From contig CM073520.1 of assembly GCA_037074615.1 (NCBI GenBank), forward strand, positions 32,359,527-32,423,526: a stretch of 64,000 bases of DNA. Direction: 5' to 3'. Position 1 is the first letter of the stretch. Each line of letters begins with the position of its first letter. Positions 33,790 to 46,493 of the stretch are shown here, one piece after another. The notes beneath the pieces are model-generated. The model ran no database searches. It saw only the letters and a program-made list of their open reading frames with translations, and was not told the origin of the DNA. Source of the stretch: Leucaena leucocephala (taxonomy: Eukaryota; Streptophyta; Magnoliopsida; Fabales; Fabaceae). The position numbers and the translations under genes are program-made.

Positions 33790-36700
33790 ATGGATAATCT
33801 TATCAAACTCGAGTTTACTGCTTCAGATATCTCGGAAAAAAAGTATTTGTCTTGTGTTTTAGATGCTAAAATTCACCTAGATGCCAAAAATCTAAGGAAT
33901 GTTATTTTACTTAAAAATGAAGTAAGCAATCAAAACAAGGCTAAGTCCATTATTTTCCTTCGCCACCATTTACATGAATGGCTAAAAGATGAATACTTAG
34001 GTGAAAGATCCATTAGAATTGTGGAATAATTTAAAAGAACGATATGATCACCAAAAGACGGTAATCTTGCCCAAAGCTCGTTATGAATGGTTGCATTTGA
34101 GGCTACAAGATTTTAAATCTATATTTGAATATAATTCAGTTGTTTTTAAAATAAGTTCTCAACTGAAATTGTGTGGTGAGAAAATAATAGATGATGACTT
34201 ATTAGAAAATTTCTTTTTAACCTTTCATGCTTCAAATGTGCTCCTGCAACAGTAATACCGTGAGAAATGTTTTAAAAAGTATTCTGAACTAATCTCATGT
34301 TTTCTTGTGGCTGAATAAAATAATGAGCTGTTGATGAAAAATCATGAGATTCATCCCACTGGATCAACTCCATTTCTTGAAGCAAATGTGACTGACCGTA
34401 CTAATTTTTATGCCAATGATCATGGTAGCAGTCGCGGTCACGATCGTGGCTGTGGTTGTGGTAGGGGACGTGACAATTACCGTAATCATGGTGGTGGAAG
34501 TAATTATAATTCAAATACCCACCAAAAGAAGAAGCATAATGAAGGGGGGAAAGATTAGGGTGGTCCCTAAAAAATAGTGAAAAATCTATGTTATAGGTGT
34601 GGGATGAAGGGGCACTAGTCGCATACCTATCGTATGCCTAAACATCTAATAAAACTTTATCAAAACTCCATAAAAAAGAATTTAAAGAACATGGAAGCAA
34701 ATATGATTTTTCTAGATGATGATATTGAGGCAAATTTTGCATACAAGAATGATGATATCAATGAGCTAGATGATAGTCTTGATGCTAAGGCACGCTTAGA
34801 AGTGACTGATTTATTTGAGAATCATGATTAGACAAACAAATTTGGTAGAAAAAGAATAAGACAAATGTAGTTTATGTTTTATCTATATTTTATCCTAATT
34901 TAGTTTATGATGTATGCTTTATTTATGTTTACTTTTATTTTATTATTTTAAGAGCATTATTGCTAATAATATATTTTGATACATTTGTTTTTTTTATGAA
35001 GAATATGGATATTCCTCTCTCTTTTATTGGGCACAAGAATGAAGATATAAGTCTTATAGATAGTGTTACAACACATACCATAGTCAAAGATAAAAAATAT
35101 TTTTCTCATTTGACAATGAATAGTGCAAACATCAATACTATAGCAGATAATACAAAAGTAATTGAGGGCTCCGGAAGAGGAATAATAATATTACCCAAAG
35201 GGACAAATTTTGTTATTAATGATACTTTATATTCCTCTAAATATCAAAGAAATTTGTTAAGTTTTAAGGATATCCATCAAAATGGGTATCATATTGAGAC
35301 TATAGTTGAGAAAAATATTGAATATTTATATATTACAATTATTAGACATGGAGAAAAATGTGTTCTTCAAAAAGTACCTGCATTATCTTCTAGTTTGTAA
35401 TATACAAATATTAATATAGTTGAAACAAATGCTACAGTAAACCAGAAGTTTACTAATAAAAATATATTCATTGTTTGGCATGACCGGTTAGGCCATCCTG
35501 AATCAACTATGATGCGAAAAAATTATAGAAAATTCACATGGATATCCATTGAAGAGCTAGGAGATTCTTCAATTTAAAGTTTTTTCACGTATTTCTTGTT
35601 CTCAAGGCAAACTAATTAGAAGATCTTTATTAACAAAAGTTGAGGTAGAATCCCCTGCATTTCTAAAACGTATCTAAGGGGATATATGTAGACCTATTCA
35701 TCCACCATGGGGATTATTTAGATATTTTATGGTTTTAATATATACATCTACAAGATGGTCACATGTGTGTTTTTTATCTACACGTAATTAAACATTTGCT
35801 AGATTACTTGCTCAAATAATTCGATTAAGAGCATAGTTTACAGAATATGCAATTAAGACAATTCGTCTTGATAATTAAGACAATTCTCCCAATTACAGTT
35901 GGGTTTTGGTCAGGAGCCAAATATTTCTCATCTTAGAATTTTTGGATGTACTGTATTTGCCTCAATTACTCTACCACAACGCACAAAGATGAGACTTTAG
36001 AGAAGGTTAAGAATATATATTGGTTATTAATATCCTTCTATAATCAAGTATTTAGAACCACTAACAGGAGATTTGTTTATGACACGTTTTGATGATTGTC
36101 AATTTGATGAGACAAATTTTCTAACATTAGGAGTGATAATAAGCAGCTGGATAAAGAAATCACATGAAAAATATTATCGCTGTCTCATTTAGATCATCGA
36201 ACACTACAATATGAGCTTAAAATTCAAAAAATAATTTATTTACTGACCCCAAGAGAATTACCAAATCTCATATTCCAGCTAAAAATTCTCCAATTAGAAT
36301 TGATGTCCCAGCAGGACAAGTAGCAAGTGCAAATGAAATTAAACTATGCTTGAAGTGTGGTAGACCTATCAGTTTCAAAGGTAAAAATCTTAAAAAGAAA
36401 AGAGTAAACAATCAAGATGGTCAAGTTGAGGAGGTTGGTCTTATAGGAGAGACCTAGGATATAACAAATCAAAAGACCCCAGAAAAGGTCCAAGTACCTG
36501 AAAATAATGAAGAGATCTTGATAAATTATGTCACTATTGGAAAAAGATGGAACTGAGAAATGATTGGCCAAAATAGAAATAGCTAATCAAAATGAGGATC
36601 TTGAACCTAGGTTAGTTGAAGAATATAGACATAGAAATGATTCGCCAAAATAGAAAGATGCAATTCAAGCATAATTGAATTCACTTTAAAAACGTTAAGT

Positions 36701-38208
36701 TTTTAGACCTGTAGTCTAAATATCAAATAGTGTTAAACTAGTTGGGTATAGATGGGTTTTTGTGCGAAAATAAAATAAGAACAATGAGGTTGTTAGATAT
36801 AAAGCACGACTTGTGGCACAAGATTTTTGCAAAGACCTGGCATTGATTATGATGAAACATATTCTCCTATGATGGATATAATTACTTTAAGATATCTAAT
36901 TAGTCTGACAGTGCATGAAAGACTTGATATACGTCTGATAGATGTTGTTACTGCATACTTATATGGTTCTTTAGATACTAAAATTTATATGAAAATCCCT
37001 GAAGGATTTAAATTGCTTGAAGCATGTAAGAATTCTTGAGAAAATTATTCAGTTCGTTTGAATAAATCTTTATACGGATTAAAACAATATGGAAGAATGT
37101 GGTATAACTATCTTAGTAAATATTTGTTGAAAGCATGCTATAAAAATGACTCAATCATCCCATGTGTTTTTATAAAAAGGAATACATCATAATTTGTTAT
37201 AATTGCTGTCTATGTGTATGACTTGAATATAATTGAAATTCCTGAAGAGCTTCAAAAAGTAGTGGTTGTTTAAATAGAGAATTTAAAATGAAAGATTTTG
37301 GAAAAATAAAGTTGTCTCGGTTTACAAATCGAGAACTTAACAAATGGAATTTTTCTTCATCAATTAGCTTATATTGAAAAACTATTAAAACAATTTTATA
37401 TGGATAAAGAGCGTCCATTAACTACTTCAATGTTTGTGAGATTGATAGTTAAAGAAAAAGATCATTTCGCCCTCAAGAGGAAAATAAAAAACTTCTTGGT
37501 CCAGAAGTACATTATCTTAGTGCTATAGGGGCACTAATATATCTTGCTAATTCAACACAACCTGATATTGCATTTGCTGTGAGTTTATTGGCAATATTTA
37601 GTTCTTCCCCAACAAGAAGACATTGGAATAGAGTTAAACATATATTTCGATACATTCGAGGGACAATTGATATGGGATTATTTTATTCTAATAAATCTGG
37701 ATCATAATTGATTGGTTATGTAGATGCAGGGTTTTTATCAGATCCACATAAAAGTAGATCTTATATAGGATATTTATTTACTTATGGAGGTACAACTATA
37801 TCTTGGCGTTCAATAAAGCAAACTTTATCAGCTACCTCATCAAATCATGCAGAAATAATTGTAGTTCATGAGGCATGTCGAGAATGTGTTTGGCTAAGAT
37901 TAGTAATATAACATATTCAAGGAATGAGTGGTCTATTCCTGGAACAAGAGATTCCAATAGTATTATATGAAGATAATACAGTATGCATACCTCAATTGAA
38001 AGGGGATATATCAAAAGAGATATATCAAAATATATTTCTTTGAAATTCTTTTTCACTCGTAATTTTATGAAGAATGGTGATATAGATATTCAATAAATTC
38101 GATTATGTGATAACTTTGCATATTTGTTTACCAAGACGCTACCAACTAAGCCATTTGAAAAGTTAGTGTATGGTATTGCAACGCGTAGATTCAAAGACAT
38201 AAATTGAC
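33790..38208 (+). pseudogene. copia element 2 gag-pol pseudogene
   Basis: Gag starts at 33790 (MDNLIKLEFTASDIS) with an UBN2-type region (WNNLKERYDHQK, ARYEWLHLRLQDF). An RGRGR-rich stretch and a zinc knuckle follow (CYRCGMKGH then a stop, about 34595). The protease reads DSVTTHTI instead of the usual D-S/T-G, so the catalytic Gly is lost (about 35060). Integrase is badly decayed (35400-36000). Reverse transcriptase has IDYDETYSPMMD and YGLKQ-like motifs, but the catalytic YVDD is VYVYD (about 37210). RNase H is recognisable at 37700-38060 (GYVDAGFLSDPHKSRS). Multiple stops and frameshifts are present. Inactive. Confidence 0.88.
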
Positions 38209-38416
38209 AATGTCATCAAGGGGAGTAAACAAGTACTTGTTATATTATTTTTCTTTTAAAGTTTTTTTCCACTGGGTTTTCCTGAAAATATTTTTAATAA
38301 GGAAACCTAAATAAGTATTATGTACTTTTTTTCTTCACTAGATTTTTGTCCCAATGAATTTTTCCTAGTAAGATTTTAATGAGACATAATATCTGTCGTG
38401 GACATCCAAGGGGAAG

Positions 38417-38759
38417 TGTTACAAATATTTCTTGCATATGTGGATGTCTATATAACTCCTACCTCTTGAGATTTCTCTTATGATTCATTCCTTTATTTAT
38501 GTCATAAACCTATAACCTCCACAATAAATGACTTGAGAGGAGTTTCTTGGTGTTAATGACATTATATTCATCTTTATTCCTTTATAACCTTATATTTAGT
38601 CTTTAATTGTTGTGGTATATCAATAGTGACCATGCACAAGACATTTGTACAAGTGAGCATACACACATATAAGGAATACTCATTTGCCTCTAATTTCAAT
38701 CTCTTGTCTTGTTATTTCTTCTCTTCTTTAACTTCTTCATCTTCTCTTATTTTATAACA
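38417..38759 (+). repeat. 3' LTR of copia element 2
   Basis: 343 bp, aligned end to end with 32507-32848. It starts right after the polypurine tract AAGGGGAAG and ends TTTATAACA. Confidence 0.9.
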
Positions 38760-40660
38760 GTTTTAATGTTTTTACAAAACTTATTATTTTTCTTCCAATA
38801 TTGAGGATTTGTTCGAATTGTCAGAATAAAGGTATTACTTTTCATGGAGCTAGGGTAACAATTTGGAGACTCCGTTTGAGCAAAGTACTATTCAATATAT
38901 AACTTATAGGGGTGGTGAATAACTTAATTTAAGCATACTATATCGAGCACACAGGGCACAAACATCGATGCCTGCAATGAACTCTATGACACGGAAGAAA
39001 GTATATTTTCAAAAATATGGACACATTTAAGAAGGCATTGCACAAGTTCAATATTGCGTACCGGTTTGAGTACAAATATGTAAAGAATTATAAGGACAAT
39101 ATGTATATGAAATGTAAGGTTGAAGGTTGTCTGTGGCATGTAAACTACGAGAGTACTTGGGAAGAGCACACCTTTCTTATGAGTGACAAAATTTAGAAAT
39201 GACTATGTTCATAGTTCCTAAGACAATCTTAAAGTGACACATGGTGGAAGGGCTTATATAGACAAACATCCAAATGAAATAAGAAAGAGTTTGGAGAGAG
39301 ATTATGATGTGAAGTTGACATATAAACAAGCATATAGGGCGAAGGAGAAAGAATTTGAAGACATACAGGGCAACCTTGATCAGTCTTATATGTTAATACT
39401 ATGGATAAGTAAACGGCTGAAGGAAAGTGATGACAAAATTATGGTTGAATGGGTGGCTAGTGGGAACATATTTGAGCATGCATTCATAGCTTATGTATAT
39501 TGTATATAAGGTTTCATTGCTGGTTGTAGACGTGTGATGTACATTGATGGAACTCGTTTAAGTGGACCCTATAAGGGAGTATTTTTGACCGCTTCTATAT
39601 ACATGCAGACAATGAATTATTTCCATTTGCATGCAATTATGAAGGGAGAGACATTAGAAGATTGGACATGGTTTCTTTACATGATTAAATGAATAGTTGA
39701 TTCTATGTAATTGACAACTGTGTCTGACCATCTTAAGGCAATAGCAGGTGTTGTCCAAGCACTATTCGGAGGTGACAACTATGTATATTGTTATATGCAT
39801 GTGAAGGAGAACTTTACCACACAAATGATTAAACTAAATAGAGGTAAGAAAAATATGAGTGGACAAATAAGGGAAGATGGACTAAAGTTACTTAATGATA
39901 TAGCATTTGCAAGGCTTGACATTGATTTTGAGAAAGCAATAGAAAACACGAGAGCTTTCAATGAATAATTATTTGAGTGGCTCTCAATCATGGTGACATA
40001 GATAAGTGGGTACTAAGCAAGTTCCCATTTAAATGATAGGATAATATAATGACAAACATTGTTGGTCCTTTAATGCATGGATTTTGAATAAGATACACAT
40101 AACATTGGGTAACTTATCCATGAGCATCATGAGAAAGTGACAAAGAAGATGTATGCAACAACAATGACTATAAGTAAATGGAAAAATGATGTAGGCCCAA
40201 TTGTAAATGTAAAAGTGATGGAGAATGTGGCTAATGCTAGGCATATAACTCATGTACCTTATGAAGGAGGGCAGGTGTGTGTACATACATATGAAGGAGC
40301 CCTACATGTGAATCTTGGTTCATATGAATGCAGCTGTGGGGAGTGGCAAATGTTAGGCATTCTATCTACACACGCTTGTATGTCCATCAAGGCTCTACAT
40401 CTCAATGTCTATGATTATATTGATTAGTGCTACAAGATTACATCATAGCAAAAGATTTATAGTAGAACTATGATTCCATTGATGACAATTGACATGCCAA
40501 ATCTTAATAACTATCATATGCAAAATACATATGACTAAACATGTCTAACACTACCTCTTACAAATTGACCACTAGGAAGGCTTAGAACTAAAAGGAGAGA
40601 GTCTCACTACGCGGATAGCAAATCATTAAAACACATAAATGTAACTTATCATGCCTAAAC

Positions 40661-42348
40661 TTACTCTTGACTCTCATCACGCGAACACATAAGACTTATC
40701 ATGTTGAAAAACACATCTTTCGCATTTGTCAGCCCCTTTTTCCTCTCAGTAGGCTTTGTCAACATCCGTGGAGACAACATTGAAGATACTAGTTTTTTTT
40801 GCCTTTTTGATCTCCTAAGTTGTACTTCCCTCTCCACTTCTTCCCTATTCATTACTTGCCCTTGAGAATCTATAGACACAGATATAGGGTCAATGTCATT
40901 ATCATTATCACTCATATACACATTAATGGTGTTACCTTCTACTCCATCTCCCTCTGTACCTCCTTCTCCTTCTCCTTTCTCAACAACATCTTTTTCTTTA
41001 TGTCCCTCACCACCTTCGTCTCATTCTCCTTCTCCCTTATGAGCAGCTTCTTCTTCTTCATCTCCCTTACTGCCTTCTTCTCTCCCCTCACTAGATGCTT
41101 CTTTTATTTCATCTTCATATGAAACATAATCCTCTTTTCTTTCACTTCTTTCTTCAATATTGACTTTATCTTGTCTATAAAACTTGCCCTTTTTCTAGAA
41201 TTGCACTTTCAGCAGCTCTTTCTCAACTACATTAATAAGCGTTTTACTGCTCTCTTCAATTATAGCCACTAGTCGTGAATGCAAGTCCCTCAACTCCTAC
41301 ATAACACAATCAGAACACGGTCAAATGTATAACTCAATAATGCAATATTAAATTTACAAATATGAACACATACCAGGTTTAAATAATTTATTGCAGTGCC
41401 CTTCACATCCCTCACTTGACTACGACTTTCAATATACAAAATTTCCATGTTGTTCTCCCTCTCTATCTTAACCATGTCCTTCAACCTCCTCAGTCCATAA
41501 CTGCATTGTGTTGGTGGACTCATGCTGACCAACTTTAAGCAATGGAAAATGTTGACGAAATATAACTTCAACACCAAAAATATAAGTTCTAACATTTCCA
41601 ATCAAAGGAAATAGGTACAAGCATAGATAAAAAATATATACCAACAGTACTAGGTATCACATCCTCCCATATTGTAGCTCCCTACCTTATTCATTTTTAG
41701 TGCTTACACATAAACCGTCATCTCTTTCCACAAAATATTTATGATGATGTATGTGGCCCAATTAAAGTGCTCAAATCCAGTCATGGTAACCTTCAAGAGC
41801 TTCTCACTCACGATTATGCTCACAATAGGAGCTATAAATATCCCAACCATATATAATAAATAATAACTCAAACTTATCCTTGTGTTGACCATATTTTATT
41901 TCATCGAGTAATTTTACATAAGAGACTTTACCGTACTAACTCTTTAACCTCTTAAACATCTCATTATCATCATCAACATCCACTCTTACGACCTTTGCCT
42001 CTATTTCTTTTGTATTCTCCCTAATTCTAAATTGATGGGATGGTGGATCATATGATTGAATAAAGGAGGTTAAGAAGTTATGAGGGAGTCTTGTTGTTTG
42101 AACATGAAGCAACTTGTGCAATCCTAAACTTTTCACTCTGCCTACTAAGTCTTCATCTTTATTCATAAACTCCATCAATGCCTTCAATTGTCGGGGGAAC
42201 GAGTATTAAAAGTAACTTTTTTCTCCCTCCCCTTCTTCTCCTTTTTCTCATCAGACTGTGATTTCTCCACCTTTTCTCTATATTTGTTCTTCTCATCCAC
42301 ATACAAGTCTTTCCATGCCTTTGCTACCTCCTTAGCCTGTTCACTCAT
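40661..42348 (-). pseudogene. Second MULE gene: HMG-box-like segment plus DUF1985-like (Ulp1-family) protein
   Basis: Read on the minus strand, 42348 opens with MSEQAKEVAKAWKDLYVDEK and continues KNKYREKVEK, which resembles the last helix of an HMG box. After a lysine-rich linker and a 1-nt frameshift comes RQLKALMEF ... GLHKLLHVQTTRLP (41936-42190), then FNWATYIIINILWKE (41704-41850) and VGSYNMGGCDTY. These match the plant DUF1985-type region that normally precedes a Ulp1 (C48) protease domain. A linker, RRSKRQKKLV, lies near 40800. I see no Ulp1 catalytic His/Asp/Cys region, so that domain is probably lost. MULEs carrying Ulp1-like genes are known in plants (Kaonashi/CUMULE types). The splicing is not resolved. 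Confidence 0.6.
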
Positions 42349-43854
42349 TCTTAAAGTTTCTACCCTTACTAATAAGATTGTTGCAAAATATTATATACGG
42401 ATTCTTCACCTGTTTGTTTGTCCATCCTCAAATGCCATATTTTGTCTCCTGAAAAATAACCACTCTATAGTAAATTACATAAACAGGTGTAGCAACAAAT
42501 TCATACAATTTGTTTGTGCACATTGGGATTATATGAAAGGTACTTAACATGTTCCTTCATACTGGGTTACATGATGGGAATAGTTAAACTAAACAAATAG
42601 AAACAACACAACTTTAGTAATAGACAAGTGACATTTTCAAAGCCATACAGTGGAATAGTGGAGAAAGCTAAGTAATTATCAATATTATGTAATGCTATTT
42701 TGCAACTACTACATTAAATGGACTGAATTACACAAAATATTATATATTAAGAATGCTGTAGAAGTCTTCAACTTATAATCAATTTGTTATTATTCATCAG
42801 TTGCAAAACTATGATTCACACTTCAAAGAAAAAATTTTGTTTAATTATTGATATCTTTTCTTAGTATAGTTTATGCCTCCTGTTCTTATTTTTTTTTTTG
42901 TGATACTTTTATCCTTTGCAATTTCAAAAGCAAAACCATACAAATGAATTGTTGCTTTACACTAAAAGCAGTTTCTGACTAGTACACATCAATATGAAAA
43001 CTGAAAGCATACATTATTAATGTTGGGTTTAGCTTTACACTGTCTCTTTTTTCGCATAAGCAGTATTGTTGTTTATGTGAATTATTCATTCATTGTCCTC
43101 TATTCAAATACCAATAAGAAATATTGCATGCTTATTGTAGATTATTGGGAAAAAATAATTGCATTGGGCATTGCTTCAACACTACACAAACCAATTCATT
43201 TTAAATTGAAGTAATAATTACATTTTCATAGAAAGGGTAAAATTAAATTGAGGAATAAGCTCTATAAAGTCTAAGCATTGTCTGGTATCCATTTTTGATG
43301 ATCTAACAATGAATAATAGATGATGTACAAACAAGTCTAAAAGAAAAAAATCGATAAAGCATAAAAGAAGTACCTGATTAGGCGTGGACCGCACTTCAAT
43401 AACAAAATTCCTCTAATAGTTACCAATGCAGTCAGAACCCTACGAATGACAACTCCGCTTGAAAAGCCTTTTGAACAAGAGCAAACAATATATCAATATA
43501 TCACCATTAAAATTTATTGAAGCACTAATTGAACTGTGAAAAAGTGAAAGGTTCCAGGAATAAAGATGAAGCCTCCAAGACTTAGAAACAAAGGTTACCT
43601 AATTTCTAATTCCTAATCTTCCTCCCAATCCTAAACGCAAAGTGACATTCGACGATGACAATATTTGACAATCCTACACGCAAAATGTAAGGCATCTGTC
43701 TGATTTGAGCTTGGATGGTACTGCAATGAGCTCTGACAATCTTGTACAGTAACTAGGAGAGCGCAGCTTCGGTAACTATGACTCAGTCTCAAGCTTTAGG
43801 GAGAGAATGCTTTACATTTTCTAGCATAAGTCTCCCACTTTTTCTTCAAAAATT
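42349..43854. other. 3' subterminal region of the MULE
   Basis: Non-coding, AT-rich; it may include upstream exons of the minus-strand gene, but none could be supported. Confidence 0.45.
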
Positions 43855-43936
43855 TCAGAGGTAATTTAGTATTTTTACCTAAATTTGTAAAGGACAGATT
43901 GTGCCTCCTGCCCAATCTGTCTTTTTAGATATTCAT
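43855..43936 (-). repeat. Right terminal inverted repeat of the MULE
   Basis: The reverse complement matches 31021-31100, with the shared blocks 'acaaatttaggta', 'ggcaggaggc' and 'gaatatctaaaaagaca'. Confidence 0.8.
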
Positions 43937-44849
43937 ATGTCCAAATTATTATTTGTAAATTCACATGATTTTTTTTAACCTTTTTCCCATGTTTCAAGGT
44001 TTGAAGCATTTCAATATTATTCATATTTAGTAACAAGTATTATAATTCAGATGCCCAAAAATAAGACAATTTCAGGCTTAAAAATTTATTTGTAGCTAAT
44101 TTATTGAATAAGCAATTTTAACAAATATATAGTCTATAAAAGTAAAGTCATCTTTTGTCTAAACAATATTGAATATATTTAAATATGAAGCATATGGAAA
44201 ATTGTGGCAAAATATTATATGAAAAAATGCCTCGTAAGTCGTATCAATTATGGAATATTAACATTTTTAACTTGATAATATCCAATAATTTTAAATAAGT
44301 TTGATTAAAGTTTTTACAAAAAATCTATGATTTTTAAAATATGGATAAATTTATTTTAATTTTTTTTTTTACAATTTGAACTGTTTGAGCTTAAATAAAT
44401 TTGTTGTTATAATGAATTTAAATAAATTTAAATAAAACATGATGTTCTTATCACCCTGATTGGTTCTTCAGGTAAGGGAGGGTACCTTGAACTTGAAGGA
44501 AACATAGTTTCATAATCTTCATTACTTTCATTGTCTTTGATTTTAGGTGGGTTAGAACTGCTTCCTTTTTTTTATATATATAAAAAAAAGTTTAGGTGGG
44601 TTTAGCATTGATCTCCCACCAAAGTTAGGACACGACTCTAAGGCTTAAAGAACACTTATAATAGACTTATAAAATTGCTTACCAAATGAGTTTTTAAAAT
44701 GGTAGAGGAAATCGAACTCACGTCTTTGTAGAATACAAGCACGTTCTTTATTATATGTGCCAAAATAAAGTATTATGATGATTCTTAGGGCCGGCATCCA
44801 AGAATGGTAGCTCTAGACCATATATGCATATTTGGGCCAGTGATGGGAT
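43937..44849. other. Intergenic DNA between MULE and repeat R1 copies
   Basis: AT-rich with no ORF of interest. A GC-richer patch at 44700-44760 ('aatcgaactcacgtctttg') could be another SINE-like remnant, but there is too little to call. Confidence 0.35.
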
Positions 44850-45000
44850 CAATTACAAACACTAGATTTATGTCTGAGGATAATAGACAGCACGTCCTGC
44901 CCAATATTGGTATCGCTTAAGAGAAAAGGATATTTTACCCTGCTTTTAGATCGTAGGTGAGTCTAACACATTTTCAAAAATTCTTGTAACAAAAAAAATG
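44850..45000 (+). repeat. Dispersed A-tailed repeat R1, copy d
   Basis: Contains 'gataatagacagcacgtcct', 'aatattggtatcgcttaag', 'ttttagatcgtaggtgagtc' and an A-rich end (GTAACAAAAAAAATG). Homologous to copies a, b and e. Confidence 0.65.
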
Positions 45001-45049
45001 CATATTTTTCTACCTTGGGTTGTATCATACTAAATTTGCAAGAACCCAT

Positions 45050-45300
45050 CATCTATAGGTTTAATTGGCGAATATGTGAGACATAAGATCATTTAAAGTG
45101 TGTTCAATCTATGGGAAGTATCATTTTATTGTGATTCCAGTCATGGCATTTAGAGAAGTATCCTAACTCTTGGGTACCTAGGTTTATACATGAGGTTAAT
45201 TGACAACTTGCCCTACCCGATATTAGTATCGCTTAGGAGGAAGGGAGACTTTGTCTCTTCCTTGGATCATTTTCAAAAAAATTTGTATAAAAAAAAATAA
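45050..45300 (+). repeat. Dispersed A-tailed repeat R1, copy e (longest)
   Basis: Carries both halves: the 5' half matching copy c ('tttaaagtgtgttcaatcta', 'ggtacctaggtttatac') and the 3' half matching copies a, b and d ('gatattagtatcgcttagga'), ending 'tttgtataaaaaaaaataat'. Confidence 0.65.
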
Positions 45301-46370
45301 TAAACTTGCAAGAATATAAAATTTGTGCTGATGTGGTTTGAGAGAGTTTTATTAGCACAAATGTCTTGATTAAGCACGTGTGATAATAATAATAAATAAA
45401 TAAATAGATCCTAATCCTAAGGAGTAAATATTCCTCTTCAAACACACTGATAAGATAAATATAAATATCTTAAATAAACCTTAATTAATGACAAAAACCT
45501 TAATTTTGGAACTATTCGACGTCGTTGCTCCAAGTTGATGGATGATTTATATAATTGATATTGTAAAGTTTAGACGATATTCCCATTTTGATTCAATAAA
45601 TTTCACTGTCATTAATTAATTATTTGACAAGCGCCATCTTAATGTCAATCATTCAAAAAAATTGAATTTGTATCGAAAATTTTACTTATGAAAATATATT
45701 GAATGAGTCATGAAGGTGGCGGTCTGCATATCTTATTCATTTACTTTAATAGACTTGAACATCTTACTCTGTCCCTATGAACATTTTTGACCGTTAGCAG
45801 ACAAAGTAGAATAACAGAATGGAGGTATATAATATATATTGGGACCCTTAAAACCTGAAAGTTTAAACTTGTTAATTAACAAGATGGGGTGATCTATAAT
45901 TGCATTTAATGACCAATTTGACCTCTTCATATTAGCAGGATACCATAAATCTAGACCGTCTAAATTTATTTTTTTTAAAAAAATTATTTAAATAGTATAG
46001 AATCTAACAAAAAGATACTCTTTTAATTGTAAGTTTTTTTAAAAAAAATTATTTTTATTTAAAAATCATTAATTGAAAATTTTTAAATGTAATAATTGAA
46101 ACTGTATTTAAACCGTACACATCTCACTATAATTGATGAACACCATAAGTTCATTACCCTGAAGAGCAAGGAAACCGGGTCTCATATTAGCATCTCTATC
46201 AAGAAAACCTAGACTTTAGAGTGTTTAATATAATTGACTTTTTAAAACAAGTTATTTTAATTGACCTGGCACCATCTTGCATAAACAGAAGAAGGAATCA
46301 ACCAATAAAAATTGAACATAAGCCGGTTCAATACAAATAACCCGTCAAACTTGAACTGCATTTAGGTGCT
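45301..46370. other. Intergenic DNA upstream of the IST1-like gene
   Basis: AT-rich; no gene or repeat recognised. The 3' part should contain the distal promoter of the gene at 46494. Confidence 0.4.
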
Positions 46371-46493
46371 TCTATAAAGAGCTCTCTCTCTCTCTCTCTC
46401 TCTCATGGCAAAATTCTTCTCCTTTTTTTCTCTTTCATTTCACGTATAATGCTGTATTAATATCTCTGATATAGCTAAAGTGAGTAAAACAAG
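46371..46493 (+). promoter_or_regulatory. Core promoter, CT repeat and uORF of the IST1-like gene
   Basis: A TATAAAG box at about 46373 is followed by a (CT)n run at 46382-46404, a common plant 5' UTR feature. Directly after it, an ATG at 46405 opens a 14-residue upstream ORF (MAKFFSFFSLSFHV) that ends at 46449, before the main ATG at 46494. If the transcription start lies about 30 bp past the TATA box, the uORF is in the mRNA and could lower translation of the main frame. Confidence 0.55.

Larger units (their letters stand above)
32507..38759 (+). mobile_element. Ty1/copia retrotransposon 2, nested in the MULE
   Basis: Complete by structure: 5' LTR 32507-32848, internal region, purine-rich tract (AAGGGGAAG) directly before the 3' LTR at 38417-38759. 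The LTRs are clearly homologous but differ at many positions (roughly one in ten), so the insertion is old. The 5-bp flanks, ttgtt and gtttt, are similar but not identical. It inserted into an intron of the MULE transposase, so it is younger than the MULE. Confidence 0.9.
32205..40440 (+). pseudogene. mudrA-type MULE transposase, interrupted and decayed
   Basis: The N-terminal part (about 32230-32451) includes GNSYVMKYIVKF and DLNDDDEVYNL and ends at a GTAAGT donor at 32452. The intron that follows holds copia element 2. After it, a MuDR-type DNA-binding domain (FKKALHKFNIAYRFEYKYVKN, CKVEGCLWHV; 39015-39160) precedes the MULE catalytic core: MYIDGTRLSGPYKG with the first Asp (about 39540), TVSDHLKAI with the second (about 39720), and the downstream helical region. 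A SWIM zinc finger near 40325-40385 reads CSCGEWQ ... THAC, but the Cys expected before the final His is replaced (LSTHAC instead of PCKHAC type). There are more than eight stops or frame changes. Known role: cut-and-paste transposition in the nucleus. Confidence 0.85.
31021..43936 (+). mobile_element. Mutator-like element (MULE) with nested copia element 2
   Basis: Terminal inverted repeats of at least 75 bp lie at 31021-31100 and 43855-43936. Both contain GAATAT-TAAAAGGACA-ATTGGG-AGGAGGC and ACAAATTTAGGT blocks. Inside are a mudrA-type transposase (plus strand, split), a second gene on the minus strand at 40661-42348, and copia element 2 (32507-38759). Without the copia the element would be about 6.7 kb. 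The transposase has many stops, so the element is inactive. A 9-11 bp target duplication could not be established in the AT-rich flanks. Confidence 0.82.
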
